Source of the DNA: Anaerospora hongkongensis
GTDB lineage: Bacteria > Bacillota > Negativicutes > Sporomusales > DSM-15969
Direction: 5' to 3'
DNA length: 64,000 nt
Assembly: GCF_004339805.1 (NCBI RefSeq)
Contig: NZ_SLUI01000003.1
Coordinates: 186,001-250,000, forward strand
Part shown: piece after piece, positions 26,373 through 35,100 of the stretch
How the letters are laid out: each line of letters starts with the position of its first letter
How positions within the stretch are numbered: position 1 is the stretch's first letter
Translations under genes and position numbers: made by a program
The notes under the pieces: model-generated
The model's database searches: none
What the model saw: the letters and a program-made list of their open reading frames with translations, nothing else
What the model was told of the DNA's origin: nothing

Positions 26373-27764
26373 ATGGCAATTAAGTACATTCCCGAACCTT
26401 TTCGAATTAAAATGGTTGAACCCATTAAAATGCTTACCCGGGAGGAACGAGAGCAAAGAATTAAAGCAGCTAAATACAATGTATTTAATCTGGCAGGTCA
26501 GGATGTGTATATTGATTTATTGACGGACTCCGGCACCAATGCCATGTCGGATCAAATGTGGGCCGGTATTATGAGAGGCGATGAGGCGTATGCCGGTTCC
26601 TCCAGTTATTATAAGCTGCTGGAAGCAGGCAAAGATATTTTTGGTTATGGTTTCATTCAGCCTGTCCATCAAGGCCGTGCGGCCGAAAAAGTTCTGTTTG
26701 GAACCATGCTTCAACAGGGAAAGGTAGCCATATCCAATATGTTTTTTGATACAACAAGAGCTCATGTAGAACTGTGTGGGGCCCGTGCTGTCGACTGTGT
26801 TGTTGAGGAAGCGAAAGACCCTGTTAAAAGGGCTCCTTTTAAGGGCAATATGGATGTTGAAAAAATGGAAAAATTAATTTTGGAATATGGTGCTGAGAAT
26901 GTTGGACTGATTGTTGTGACTATCACGAATAATTCTGCCGGAGGGCAGCCCGTTTCGGTGCAGAATATTCGTGACGTGTCTGCTGTCTGCAGGAAATTCA
27001 ATATTCCACTGAATATTGATGCCGCCCGGTATGCGGAAAATGCATACTTTGTAAAACAACGGGAGGCGGAATTCAAGGATGCCTCAATCAAGGAAATCAT
27101 CCGGGCCATGTTTGATTGTGCGGATATGTTCACGATGTCTGCCAAAAAAGATACGGTAGTTAATATGGGGGGGCTAATCGGGGTGAAAAATGCGGATTCG
27201 CCGCTAATTTTACCGATTAAAGCCCGCTGCATCTCCTATGAGGGATTCACTACCTATGGAGGTTTGGCAGGACGGGACTTGGAGGCATTAGCGATAGGCT
27301 TGTATGAGGGTCTTGAGGAAGACTATCTCAAATACCGTATCGGGCAAATGGAATATCTGGCTGCACGCCTGGATGATGCCGGTATCGCATACCAGGCACC
27401 GGTTGGTGGCCATGGTGTATTTATTGATGCCAAGGCAATGTTTCCTCAAATCCCCTATTATGAATTCCCCGGTCAGGTTCTGGCGGTTGAATTGTATAAG
27501 GAGGCTGGAATCCGCTCGTGTGATATTGGCTCTTACATGCTCGGCAATGACCCGGATACCAGGGAACAGCTGCAGGCGGATTTTGAGTTTACCCGTCTGG
27601 CGATTCCGCGCCGCGTATATACGCAGAGTCATTTTGACATTATGGCGGAGGCCTTAATTGCAATTAAAGCGAGAGCACATGAGATTAAGCGAGGCTACAA
27701 AATTGTTTGGGAACCGCCGATTCTCCGGCATTTCCAGGCAGAACTTGCCGCGATAGAAGAATAG
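26373..27764 (+). CDS. tnaA: Tryptophanase (L-tryptophan indole-lyase)
   Basis: 463-residue PLP enzyme that splits tryptophan to indole, pyruvate and ammonia. The beta-eliminating lyase family is clear from [15 protein letters not shown] and the PLP lysine region [10 protein letters not shown]. Two positions separate it from the closely related tyrosine phenol-lyase: Asp126 in MFFDTT (Thr in tyrosine phenol-lyase) and His453 in LRHF (Phe in tyrosine phenol-lyase), both tryptophanase-type. [12 protein letters not shown] also follows tryptophanase. AGGAGG precedes the ATG. It forms a single-gene unit between a sigma-54 promoter and a bidirectional terminator. Specificity by residue comparison is strong but not proof. 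Confidence 0.9.
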   Translation: MAIKYIPEPFRIKMVEPIKMLTREEREQRIKAAKYNVFNLAGQDVYIDLLTDSGTNAMSDQMWAGIMRGDEAYAGSSSYYKLLEAGKDIFGYGFIQPVHQGRAAEKVLFGTMLQQGKVAISNMFFDTTRAHVELCGARAVDCVVEEAKDPVKRAPFKGNMDVEKMEKLILEYGAENVGLIVVTITNNSAGGQPVSVQNIRDVSAVCRKFNIPLNIDAARYAENAYFVKQREAEFKDASIKEIIRAMFDCADMFTMSAKKDTVVNMGGLIGVKNADSPLILPIKARCISYEGFTTYGGLAGRDLEALAIGLYEGLEEDYLKYRIGQMEYLAARLDDAGIAYQAPVGGHGVFIDAKAMFPQIPYYEFPGQVLAVELYKEAGIRSCDIGSYMLGNDPDTREQLQADFEFTRLAIPRRVYTQSHFDIMAEALIAIKARAHEIKRGYKIVWEPPILRHFQAELAAIEE

Positions 27765-27787
27765 GATCATAACCTTTTCCAAACAGC

Positions 27788-27827
27788 AAAGAACCGGACA
27801 ACGCAAGCTAATGTTGTCCGGTTCTTT
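27788..27827. terminator. Bidirectional terminator between tnaA and the convergent symporter gene
   Basis: AAAGAACCGGACAAC (27788-27802) and GTTGTCCGGTTCTTT (27813-27827) are perfect reverse complements around 10 nt; A and T tracts allow use from both sides. Confidence 0.85.
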
Positions 27828-27841
27828 CGTATGACTGGCTG

Positions 27842-29221
27842 TTAGGCCGGTAGACGGCAGGATGTGAGCAGGCCAATCAGGATTGCGGCAGTGCTTACCA
27901 TAAGGCCCGCGTATAAAGGGTCTAGTGGCAGCTGAAAGAGAACGCAGCTAATTGCTGCCGCCGTACTGATAAGCATAGAAGCAACAGCCCAGTTTTTTGT
28001 TAATTTTCCCGGAGAAAATATAGCAAGGGAGAGTGGCAGAAAAACTCCGGCCCCACGCAAAGCCATAGACATATAGTTCCAGGCTAAAACCTGAGATTTT
28101 AAGTTCAAAATGGCAATAAGCACTGCTAGGAATGTAACTGCAAGAATGGTAAAGCGATTGACCCATAATACGGTTTTTTCTGTTCGAATATGTAACAATT
28201 CGGAGCAAAGATCCTTCGACACCATTGTGCCAATTCCAAGTGCCAGTCCGGCAATAGAGCCAATCAAAGACAGCAGAATTCCCGCGAGGCCGATTCCTCC
28301 CAGCCAGGCGGGCTGGTATTGTAGTAAATATAGCGGTAAAACCAGGATTGGCAAGACGGGAGGATGAGCGGCATGCATGAACATTGCAATCGCAACTGAC
28401 GGCAGACCGACAGGAATTACCACAAGTGCCGCCGTAAAGGCGCCTAGCGAAGCCGTGCGCGAATCGGAGGCGGAAAATATTGCCTGAACATATGTCTGCG
28501 TGCAGATAATGCCGACAATCAGTGAAAATAGATTGCTGATTGTCGCTCCGATTCCGCTGCCATAAAGGCTAAACCAACGTGAATCAGGAAAAACTATCTC
28601 CAAATCCGGTATGTTTTGCAAAGCAGAAAGGGCTGATCCGCCTGCTGCAAACAGGGTAATCCAGACAATCCCCAGTTTGAGCAGTCCTGATATTCCAGAG
28701 CCCTTCATTCCTCCCAAAAAGACATAAGCGGTAACCAGTACCAGCAGAAGTAACGCTGCCGGCCAATGGGCAATATGAAAGATTGCTGCAATTATCTGGA
28801 TTGCAGGTAAACTGCTGGCAACTGCACTAAATAAAATACCGATTGAGGAAATGATGCTGACAAGCGGCCCTGCTGCTTGCCCGTAATTAAGTACGAGATA
28901 TTGGGGGATGGTTTCTAAGCCGGAGCTACGCAAAGGCCGGGCATAAAATAGACCCATGATGATAAAGGCAATACCTGACCCCAGTGTAAACCACCAGGCT
29001 GAAAGTCCTAAGGAATAGGCCAGCTGAGCAGTTCCAATCGTAGCGCCGCCGCCGACAACCGTACCGGCGATGCAGCCGGCAATCAGCGGGACTCCCGATG
29101 CCCGGCCGCCTAAACTATATTCGGCTGCTGAGGTTATTGAGCGGGAGGAATAGATACTGCTGCCGATAACGACGGTAAGTGTAACCAACAGGCTGGCTAA
29201 ATGTATACTGTTAAGTTCCAT
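27842..29221 (-). CDS. Sodium:solute symporter (SSS family)
   Basis: 459 residues, about 13 membrane helices. The N-terminus has the SSS pattern: SAAEYSLGGRASGVPLIAGC, then GGGATIGTAQLAYSLGLSAWW. An AGGAGA site in front of the start at 29221 supports it over a longer frame starting at 29263. SSS proteins import amino acids, sugars or organic acids with sodium; the substrate is unknown. Convergent to tnaA, so tryptophan uptake is only a positional guess. It is divergent from the small gene at 29282. Confidence 0.87.
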   Translation of the reverse strand: MELNSIHLASLLVTLTVVIGSSIYSSRSITSAAEYSLGGRASGVPLIAGCIAGTVVGGGATIGTAQLAYSLGLSAWWFTLGSGIAFIIMGLFYARPLRSSGLETIPQYLVLNYGQAAGPLVSIISSIGILFSAVASSLPAIQIIAAIFHIAHWPAALLLLVLVTAYVFLGGMKGSGISGLLKLGIVWITLFAAGGSALSALQNIPDLEIVFPDSRWFSLYGSGIGATISNLFSLIVGIICTQTYVQAIFSASDSRTASLGAFTAALVVIPVGLPSVAIAMFMHAAHPPVLPILVLPLYLLQYQPAWLGGIGLAGILLSLIGSIAGLALGIGTMVSKDLCSELLHIRTEKTVLWVNRFTILAVTFLAVLIAILNLKSQVLAWNYMSMALRGAGVFLPLSLAIFSPGKLTKNWAVASMLISTAAAISCVLFQLPLDPLYAGLMVSTAAILIGLLTSCRLPA

Positions 29222-29281
29222 CTTAATTCTCCTTACTTTGGCATACAACCGGAAGATCAACACCCCGAAGGAGGAATGACA

Positions 29282-29581
29282 GTGATCCTGTTTGACCGCG
29301 AGCGGGTTCGGAAAATTATGCTTGAGGATGGCTACAAAGAACGGCAGGTAGCTGAGTCGGTAGCAAGTATGAGGTGCCTTAATCAGAAGCTGCAGCCGTT
29401 AATTGATGCCTATCTAAAAGATAAGTCACTGGCAGATCATTACCAAATCGAAGGCCTGACGATTGCTATGATTATGGAGAAGTTTCAGTGTGATTTTTGG
29501 GTCGGATTGCAATTCCTGGATGATTTTGCTGAGGACCCTGAGAGAGCCGAATTTGTCAAAGAATTTTCGTTGCTTAATTGA
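29282..29581 (+). CDS. Hypothetical protein, 99 residues
   Basis: Not recognised. GTG start at 29282, 7 nt behind AAGGAGG (an ATG at 29276 is too close to the site). The product is soluble, acidic and predicted mostly helical (ERVRKIMLEDGYKERQVAES), with no cysteine cluster or membrane segment. It is divergent from the symporter gene with only 60 bp between the start codons and is followed by its own terminator, so it seems to be a single-gene unit. Confidence 0.65.
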   Translation: MILFDRERVRKIMLEDGYKERQVAESVASMRCLNQKLQPLIDAYLKDKSLADHYQIEGLTIAMIMEKFQCDFWVGLQFLDDFAEDPERAEFVKEFSLLN

Positions 29582-29644
29582 ATCTATTGGTCATGTTCTG
29601 CGGATTTCCTGCCTGATGATAGAAAGATGTCCTATGCTCCTTAA

Positions 29645-29674
29645 AAAACACACCCCTGCCGGGTGTGTTTTGCT
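29645..29674 (+). terminator. Intrinsic terminator
   Basis: AAAACACACCC (29645-29655), loop CTGCC, GGGTGTGTTTT (29661-29671), perfect 11-bp stem with T tail. The rest of 29582-29792 holds no gene. Confidence 0.85.
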
Positions 29675-29792
29675 TTATGCAATGTTTATTGCTTTCCTTT
29701 GGGAGGAAATAGGTTTGTAAATTGCGAATAATTACAAATACTGTTGAAAACTGTTAAATTATGTAATTGAACAACAAGCAGAGGTGACCTTT

Positions 29793-30326
29793 TTGTATAA
29801 ATTTAAAGATGATCAGCAAAATGAAGCATTTACTTGGGAGTGCCTGGGGAACATTGGGTCAGGACGGGCAAATCTCGGAGCTGATATGCCGGTTATTGTT
29901 TATCGGCTGTTTCAGTTCACACTGCGTGAGGTGCTGAATCGCGAATATGGCTGCCGTCAGGCCAGCGATCTGATTCGGGCTGCGGGAAAACTTGCGGGCA
30001 GGGAATTCTGTAAGAATATCATGGATACCAGTCTCGAATTTGACAGCTTTATTGCCCAATTGCAGAAAAAGCTGGCAGAGCTCAAAATTGGTATTCTTCG
30101 TCTGGAATCAGCTGATATGGAAAAGCTGGAATTCATTTTGACCGTAGAGGAAGATTTAGATTGCTCCGGACTGCCGATTACGGAGGAATCTGTTTGTGAT
30201 TATGATGAAGGTTTCATAGCCGGAATACTGAATGAATATACCGGCAAACAGTTTACTGCAAAAGAAATTGACTGCTGGGCGACAGGAGACCGGACCTGCC
30301 GGTTTCATGTCACCTGCAACGACTGA
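29793..30326 (+). CDS. V4R-domain protein (probable small-molecule sensor)
   Basis: 177 residues, soluble. The C-terminal half is a V4R (4-vinyl reductase) domain with the typical end DEGFIAGILNEYTG, then EIDCWATGDRTCRFHV: two cysteines around a GD turn. V4R domains bind hydrophobic or aromatic ligands in activators such as XylR/DmpR and occur in methanogen and phototroph proteins. TTG at 29793 is 5 nt behind GAGGTGA; the GTG at 29784 lies inside that site. First gene of the Sia-like operon, 14 nt ahead of the phosphatase, so ligand binding may set the phosphatase or kinase balance (inference). Confidence 0.85.
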   Translation: MYKFKDDQQNEAFTWECLGNIGSGRANLGADMPVIVYRLFQFTLREVLNREYGCRQASDLIRAAGKLAGREFCKNIMDTSLEFDSFIAQLQKKLAELKIGILRLESADMEKLEFILTVEEDLDCSGLPITEESVCDYDEGFIAGILNEYTGKQFTAKEIDCWATGDRTCRFHVTCND

Positions 30327-30340
30327 CTACAGGTGGGTGT

Positions 30341-31561
30341 ATGAATCATCATGATGTGGCAGCAGTGCAGCAGCTACAGGCGGGCTTAAAGCTGCTGATG
30401 CAGGGTAAATATCCGGAGGAAGTGCCTGAAGAAGGATGCAGTGAGGAATTGTCAGCGGTTATCCGCTTATTTAACCGTTTAGCCTGGCAGTTGAAAGAAC
30501 TGTATGATTATACAATTCCTTTAGCCAGAGGCATTTTGAATGTAGAGCGGCCGGGAAAAACCAATTTTCTCGCCAGCGGATTGAAAGAGCTTCATTCCAA
30601 GCTTAGTCATTTAACCTGGCAGGCACAACGGATTGAGAAGGGAGACTATGAACAGCGTATTGACTTTATGGGGGAGTTTTCGCTGGCCTTTAATTCCATG
30701 ATCGTCAAATTGGAAGAGCGCGAGCAACGGCTAAAGGGCGAAATTCTCATTAGACAAAAAGCTGAGAAGGAATTTCGACTGCAAAATAAACTGATTACCG
30801 ACAGCATTCAGTATGCCGCCGTCATTCAGCGTTCCATATTACCCGATGCAGTATTAATGGACAAGCAGACTGCCGCTTCTTTTGTTATCTGGCAGCCTCG
30901 GGATATTGTGGGTGGTGATTTTTACTGGTTTGTACCCCGCCCTGACGGATTTATGGCGGCGGTTATTGATTGCACCGGTCATGGCGTTCCCGGTGCGTTT
31001 ATGACGCTGGCAGTCAGTCAGATGCTGAAGACACTGGAGAGCAACAGCTTGCTTACCCCTGCTGAGCTGCTTGCTATTTTAGATAAACAAGTACGGGAGA
31101 CGTTTTACTCATCAGGCAAAAATCAGGAAAGCCTTCATGCCGGTTTGGATATGGGCTTGGTATTCGTCAATTCTGTTGAACGGAAAATTATCTTTTCCGG
31201 TGCGCGACTGCCCTTATTTTTTATCCATAACAAGCAAATAACGGAGGTAACCGGCGCGCGGCGCAGTATTGGTTACGAAAGCAAAACTCGCCTCGGGAAA
31301 AAGTCTGCTGTGCAGTTTCTAAACAGGGAAATCCCGTGTGCAGCCGGTGACAAACTGTACTTGTCTACCGATGGTTACTTTGATCAGCATGGCGAGAAAG
31401 ATCCGAATCCATTTGGTGTAGATTATTTTGCGCAATTGCTGTTAGAAATCGAATCACTTCCGCTGGAGGCGCAAAAAAACATATTGCAGGACAGACTTAG
31501 AGCGTATATGGGAAGCGAAAAACAACGCGATGATATTACGGTTATTGGCTTTGAGCTTTAA
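30341..31561 (+). CDS. SpoIIE/SiaA-type PP2C serine phosphatase, cytosolic
   Basis: 406 residues with no membrane helices, unlike Pseudomonas SiaA. Residues 1-135 are helical with a HAMP-like linker (RIEKGDYEQRIDFMGEFS); a coiled coil leads to the phosphatase domain (about 155-404). Metal-binding motifs are intact: GGDFYW (191-196), DCTGHGVPGAFM (from 210) and RDDIT near the end. Such enzymes dephosphorylate a small STAS-like or SiaC-like partner. Neighbouring SiaB- and SiaC-type genes (18 nt and further) point to dephosphorylation of the SiaC-type protein. The sensory input may come from the V4R protein instead of a membrane domain. Confidence 0.9.
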   Translation: MNHHDVAAVQQLQAGLKLLMQGKYPEEVPEEGCSEELSAVIRLFNRLAWQLKELYDYTIPLARGILNVERPGKTNFLASGLKELHSKLSHLTWQAQRIEKGDYEQRIDFMGEFSLAFNSMIVKLEEREQRLKGEILIRQKAEKEFRLQNKLITDSIQYAAVIQRSILPDAVLMDKQTAASFVIWQPRDIVGGDFYWFVPRPDGFMAAVIDCTGHGVPGAFMTLAVSQMLKTLESNSLLTPAELLAILDKQVRETFYSSGKNQESLHAGLDMGLVFVNSVERKIIFSGARLPLFFIHNKQITEVTGARRSIGYESKTRLGKKSAVQFLNREIPCAAGDKLYLSTDGYFDQHGEKDPNPFGVDYFAQLLLEIESLPLEAQKNILQDRLRAYMGSEKQRDDITVIGFEL

Positions 31562-31579
31562 AAGGGAGGCTTGTGGATT

Positions 31580-32137
31580 GTGATCAATGAAAATCTGCAT
31601 CAACTGATTGGTGAATTGACCAACTATGGAATTATTGTCAGTTTTAACGGCTCTTTCACCCAAGGCATTATTGAAGAGATCGGAACAGCAATCACGTCCT
31701 ACTTGCAGGCAGAGAGAAATACTGACGAAACAGAAAGTCACAATGTATTTTCCGTTTATATTGAGCAGGCGCAAAATATCAAAACCTATTTCTTAAAAAA
31801 AGCAGCTGCTGGTGATAAACTGGAAATCAGCCGCCGCGCTTTTGAAAGTATTATTGTGATTGGGCGGCTGGAAGAACGCTTTTTTGTTTGTTCCGGTAAT
31901 TTAGTACAGAATGAAGATGTAAATAGCTTAAAAGAACGTATTGATTATGTTAATTCTTTAACGAAAGAACAGTTGAAGAAATTATATAAGGAAACGCTGA
32001 GGCGGACAGATAGTCATTCTGACAGCGCCGGACTGGGTATCATTGACATGGCCCGTAAGGCAGCGTTGCCCCTTGAGTATATGTTCATCGCACGTGACGA
32101 GCGATACTCTTTTTTTACTCTAAAGGTAAGCCTGTAG
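31580..32137 (+). CDS. SiaB-type kinase (DUF6272 family)
   Basis: 185 residues. It matches the SiaB family in length, order and pattern: NYGIIVSFNGSFTQGIIEEIG at the N-terminus, VYIEQAQNIKTYF, and GLGIIDMARKAALPLEY near the end, which is the GHKL-like ATP-lid glycine region. In Pseudomonas, SiaB phosphorylates SiaC and thereby counters the phosphatase SiaA. GTG 31580 lies 10 nt after AAAGGGAGG; the TTG at 31571 is too close. Located directly between the phosphatase and the SiaC-type gene. Confidence 0.87.
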   Translation: MINENLHQLIGELTNYGIIVSFNGSFTQGIIEEIGTAITSYLQAERNTDETESHNVFSVYIEQAQNIKTYFLKKAAAGDKLEISRRAFESIIVIGRLEERFFVCSGNLVQNEDVNSLKERIDYVNSLTKEQLKKLYKETLRRTDSHSDSAGLGIIDMARKAALPLEYMFIARDERYSFFTLKVSL

Positions 32138-32154
32138 TTAGCGAGGAGGTTTTA

Positions 32155-32556
32155 TTGTTGGAGCGGTTATATCGGGCAAGTACGAAGTCCTCGCCGGAGA
32201 TTGATTTTGATCCGGAGCAAGGGATTTTAAAAATAACGGGTCAATCCTACCCGGAAAACCCACCTGCCTTTTATCATGATCTGTTTGCCTGGCTCAAAAA
32301 TTATCTTGTCAGTGCAGAACATGCAGTTATTGTGGAGCTTCATATTTCCTATATGAATACCAGCAGCACGAAATGTATAATGGACATCATTTACATACTG
32401 GAGGATGCCTTTAACGCTGGGGCCGATATCTGCATCAATTGGCACTATACGGCAAGGAATCGAAGCATGCGGGAGTGTGGAGAAGAGTTCCGGGAAGAAC
32501 TGAATGTTAAGTTTAATATTATTCCGGAGGAAATTAGCCAGTCAACTCTCCGGTAA
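32155..32556 (+). CDS. SiaC-type regulatory phosphoprotein (DUF1987)
   Basis: 133 residues. Family hallmarks: TGQSYPENPPAFY, then HISYMNTSSTKCIMDIIYIL, and NWHYTARNRSM. The NTSST segment (Asn68-Thr72) holds the threonine that is phosphorylated in Pseudomonas SiaC. The unphosphorylated form there binds and activates the diguanylate cyclase SiaD. TTG 32155 or TTG 32158 start after AGGAGG (32144-32149). In the same operon with the kinase and phosphatase; a diguanylate cyclase gene follows at 33836. Confidence 0.9.
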   Translation: MLERLYRASTKSSPEIDFDPEQGILKITGQSYPENPPAFYHDLFAWLKNYLVSAEHAVIVELHISYMNTSSTKCIMDIIYILEDAFNAGADICINWHYTARNRSMRECGEEFREELNVKFNIIPEEISQSTLR

Positions 32557-32590
32557 AATCCTGTACTCTTTTAACGTAGAGGTGTTTGAA

Positions 32591-33661
32591 TTGGTTAGCA
32601 ATATTCGCCAGCTATTCCAGGAGGAATTGGAGCAATTAGCGCAGATTAAAAGCATATGCGATGACCAGCAGTACACGAATAATGAGCTGCTTGCGCAATA
32701 TAAGAATATGGCGGCCATTTTTGAAAGAAATCTTCAATCCATGATGAAGATGACGAGGATCAGCGACTCTCAGCAGTTGTATTTGCAGGAAATTCAGCAT
32801 GAATTGGAGCGGGAAATCGAAGAAAGAATTAAGGCGGAAGAAAAAGTCGCTCATTCGTATAAACGGCATCGGCGTAATCAGTTTTTGCTTGAGCTGGCAG
32901 AGGGTAACCGCAGCTTTGATGAAGCGGCTTGGAATGTGGCCCGGCAGCTGAAGCTGAATCTACCGTCCCTGTTTTATGTCTTTTATATACAATTGACCAG
33001 CTGGCAGGGATATTCACTCAGTCAAGCTGCAGTTGATGCAGCTGAAATCCAGACGGCAATCGATAACCTGGTGGATAGGCTGAATTCCGCTCAGGGAGGC
33101 ATTGCATGGGAATGGGGGAATGGAATTGGCATGCTGCATGCTGCCTTACCAGGGGAAACTAAGGAGCGACAGCTGAACACCGGACTGGAACTAAAGAAAC
33201 AATTGTCTTCTAGCCTACCCCACTTTGAAACTGCAATCGGCACTTCGGGCCGGCAAGGCAAAGCAGACAGTTTTGCGTATCTGTGTTATCAGGCGCGAGC
33301 CGCAGCGAATCTCGGCAGCCGTCTTTGGCCGGAACGGCTGATCCATCATTATCATGATGGGCAGGCGTATCAACTGCTTTATCCATTGGCCGATAGTCAG
33401 AATGCGGCAGAATTTATTGACAGAATGATAGGAAAGCTGCTGGATTATGATAAGGAGAATAACACGGAGCTGCTGGTGACCTTGAAAAAGATTATTCAAG
33501 CTGCTAATTTAAAAATAGTGGCGGAAGACATGTTTCTTCATCATAAAACAATCGTATCCCGAAAACAGCGAATTGAAAGTATTCTTGGTATATCGCTGGA
33601 GTCATTTGAGACCAGATTCCATATAGCTATCGCTCTGCATCTGCTGCAATTTCGCGGTTAG
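32591..33661 (+). CDS. PucR/CdaR-type transcriptional regulator with N-terminal coiled coil
   Basis: 356 residues. Residues about 1-100 form a long helical or coiled-coil region rich in Glu, Gln and Lys. A middle domain (about 100-270) resembles the degenerate GGDEF-like domain of CdaR regulators (HFETAIGTSGRQGKADSF). The C-terminal PucR-type HTH is clear: LLVTLKKIIQAANLKIVAED, HHKTIVSRKQRIESILG and ALHLL. TTG start behind GAGGTG, 34 nt after the SiaC-type gene. Such a regulator is not part of the described Sia system. It could be an additional output controlled by the phosphoprotein or autoregulate the operon. Confidence 0.78.
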   Translation: MVSNIRQLFQEELEQLAQIKSICDDQQYTNNELLAQYKNMAAIFERNLQSMMKMTRISDSQQLYLQEIQHELEREIEERIKAEEKVAHSYKRHRRNQFLLELAEGNRSFDEAAWNVARQLKLNLPSLFYVFYIQLTSWQGYSLSQAAVDAAEIQTAIDNLVDRLNSAQGGIAWEWGNGIGMLHAALPGETKERQLNTGLELKKQLSSSLPHFETAIGTSGRQGKADSFAYLCYQARAAANLGSRLWPERLIHHYHDGQAYQLLYPLADSQNAAEFIDRMIGKLLDYDKENNTELLVTLKKIIQAANLKIVAEDMFLHHKTIVSRKQRIESILGISLESFETRFHIAIALHLLQFRG

Positions 33662-33669
33662 ATAGCCTC

Positions 33670-33706
33670 ATTATCCTCTGATGATACTTCAGAGGATAAT
33701 TTTTTA
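33670..33706 (+). terminator. Terminator of the Sia-like operon
   Basis: ATTATCCTCTGA (33670-33681), loop TGATACT, TCAGAGGATAAT (33689-33700), then TTTTTT. It separates the operon from the cyclase gene, which must have its own promoter. Confidence 0.88.
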
Positions 33707-33835
33707 TCTTCCCAGCCGATAGGAAGCAGGCAGAACTTTTGCTATAGTTAGGCTAGCATATTGTATACTGGCTTGCTCTCCTTATGTCACTGCTGATAAT
33801 AAGGCTGCTGCGGCCATAGAAAGCCGGGTGATCTA

Positions 33836-34753
33836 TTGAATTTCCAGGCAGGCGATAAGTTAGAAGAACTATTCAATAGGATGCCTATACCCATTGTGCT
33901 GGTTACAAGAAAGGAACTGCTGGTGATCCGGGTAAACGCTGCTGCCCAGAGCTTGCTGCGTGGACAGGATGAGGAAGTCGCTGTCAGACCGGTTGCCGAG
34001 TTCTTCTATAAAGAGCAGGCGGAATATCAGGCATGGTATGCCGGTATCCAAGCTAATGGTACAAATATACCGGAAAGCTCACTTTTTTTGAAAGATCAGC
34101 AAACCATCGTAAAAGTTTATACGACGTGTGTTGATTTTGCCGGATCAACCCATTTGCTGCTTACTTTAGTAGACATAACTGCAACTTGCTGCCAAATTGG
34201 GCAGCTGGAGCAGCTTGCGGCGAAAGATGATATGACGGGATTATTAAACCGCCGTACCTTCAGGGCAAGTTTGGAAATGGCCTTGCATAATCTGCAGCAA
34301 GAAAAAAGTGTTTTTTTTCTTGCCTTTATGGATTTGAATGAACTGAAGAAAGTGAATGACACATACGGTCATCGCGAGGGTGATTGGTATATCAGCATGT
34401 TCACATCACTGCTTCTTGGCGCTTTGCGTACGACTGATATTGCCGGGAGAATCGGCGGCGATGAGTTTGCCGTAATATTTAGCCAATGTTCACAGCCATA
34501 TGCTGAACAGGTTATTTACCGCCTTCAGCAGCAATTGAACGCACTTTCGGCCTCAGTAAAAAAACCGTACAGCATGGGAGTAAGTACAGGTCTGGTCATG
34601 GTCGAAAGCGGTATGGATATCGGGGTGGATGCTTTACTGAATATCGCAGATAAAGCCATGTATCATAAAAAATACTATCAAAATACACAAAAAAATGCAT
34701 TATTGGAAAAAGCCGAGAAATTTGGCATAAAAAACACTGGCCGATTTTGGTAG
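33836..34753 (+). CDS. Diguanylate cyclase, PAS-like - GGDEF
   Basis: 305 residues, soluble. An N-terminal PAS-like domain (about 8-118) is joined by a short helix to a GGDEF domain. The active site GGDEF (207-211) is intact, and RTTD (198-201) five residues upstream is a complete inhibitory I-site, so feedback by cyclic-di-GMP is expected. DDMTGLLNRRTF and FMDLNELKKVNDTYGH are also present. TTG start 5 nt behind GGGTGA. It lies between the Sia-like operon and a cyclic-di-GMP riboswitch. By analogy with SiaD it may be the target of the SiaC-type protein, though it is a separate transcription unit. Confidence 0.92.
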   Translation: MNFQAGDKLEELFNRMPIPIVLVTRKELLVIRVNAAAQSLLRGQDEEVAVRPVAEFFYKEQAEYQAWYAGIQANGTNIPESSLFLKDQQTIVKVYTTCVDFAGSTHLLLTLVDITATCCQIGQLEQLAAKDDMTGLLNRRTFRASLEMALHNLQQEKSVFFLAFMDLNELKKVNDTYGHREGDWYISMFTSLLLGALRTTDIAGRIGGDEFAVIFSQCSQPYAEQVIYRLQQQLNALSASVKKPYSMGVSTGLVMVESGMDIGVDALLNIADKAMYHKKYYQNTQKNALLEKAEKFGIKNTGRFW

Positions 34754-34812
34754 TTATATCGCTCTTAGAAAAAATTACAAACTTATTAAAAATAATTCTG
34801 TTATAATAAAGC

Positions 34813-34842
34813 TTGATACAATTTATATAATAATGATAAGAT
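34813..34842 (+). promoter_or_regulatory. Possible promoter ahead of the riboswitch
   Basis: TTGATA (34813-34818), 18-nt spacer, TAAGAT (34837-34842). The AT-rich surroundings contain several other candidates (for example TATAAT at 34802). A perfect palindrome TTGTTTTAAAACAA (34875-34888) lies just downstream, before the aptamer, and may be an operator. Confidence 0.35.
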
Positions 34843-34891
34843 TAAACAATAACGAACCATTTTGCAGATTTATGTTGTTTTAAAACAAAAT

Positions 34892-34998
34892 AAGCAATAA
34901 ACTGCAAACTTATTGAAAAGTAAGGACGCAAAGCTATGGGTCTAAGTACACTCTGTATATGACTGCCAGGTTGCAATTCGCAGCCTGGTATTTTTTTC
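34892..34998 (+). promoter_or_regulatory. Cyclic-di-GMP-I (GEMM-I) riboswitch with overlapping terminator
   Basis: The aptamer (about 34892-34974) shows the class hallmarks in order: GCAAACTTATTGAAAAGTA with the GAAA tetraloop, GGACGCAAAGC, ATGGGTCTAAG, and ATGACTGCCAGGTTGC. The expression platform follows at once: CCAGGTTGC (34966-34974), loop AATTC, GCAGCCTGG (34980-34988), then TATTTTTTTC. The terminator's 5' arm is the 3' strand of the aptamer, so the two folds exclude each other. Ligand binding should block termination, i.e. an ON switch. It precedes the exopolysaccharide operon starting at 35101. Confidence 0.92.
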
Positions 34999-35100
34999 GT
35001 TTTAGCCTAAATCACTTTATACAGCATTTGATGTTAGCTTGTTTAAAAAACTTATCGTCGAATCATTGTACTTATCTTAGCAGGGCGGTGAAATAATCAC

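Noticed and set aside
26373-27764. Tyrosine phenol-lyase
   Set aside because: The diagnostic positions are tryptophanase-like: Asp in FFDTT and His in LRHF, where tyrosine phenol-lyase has Thr and Phe.
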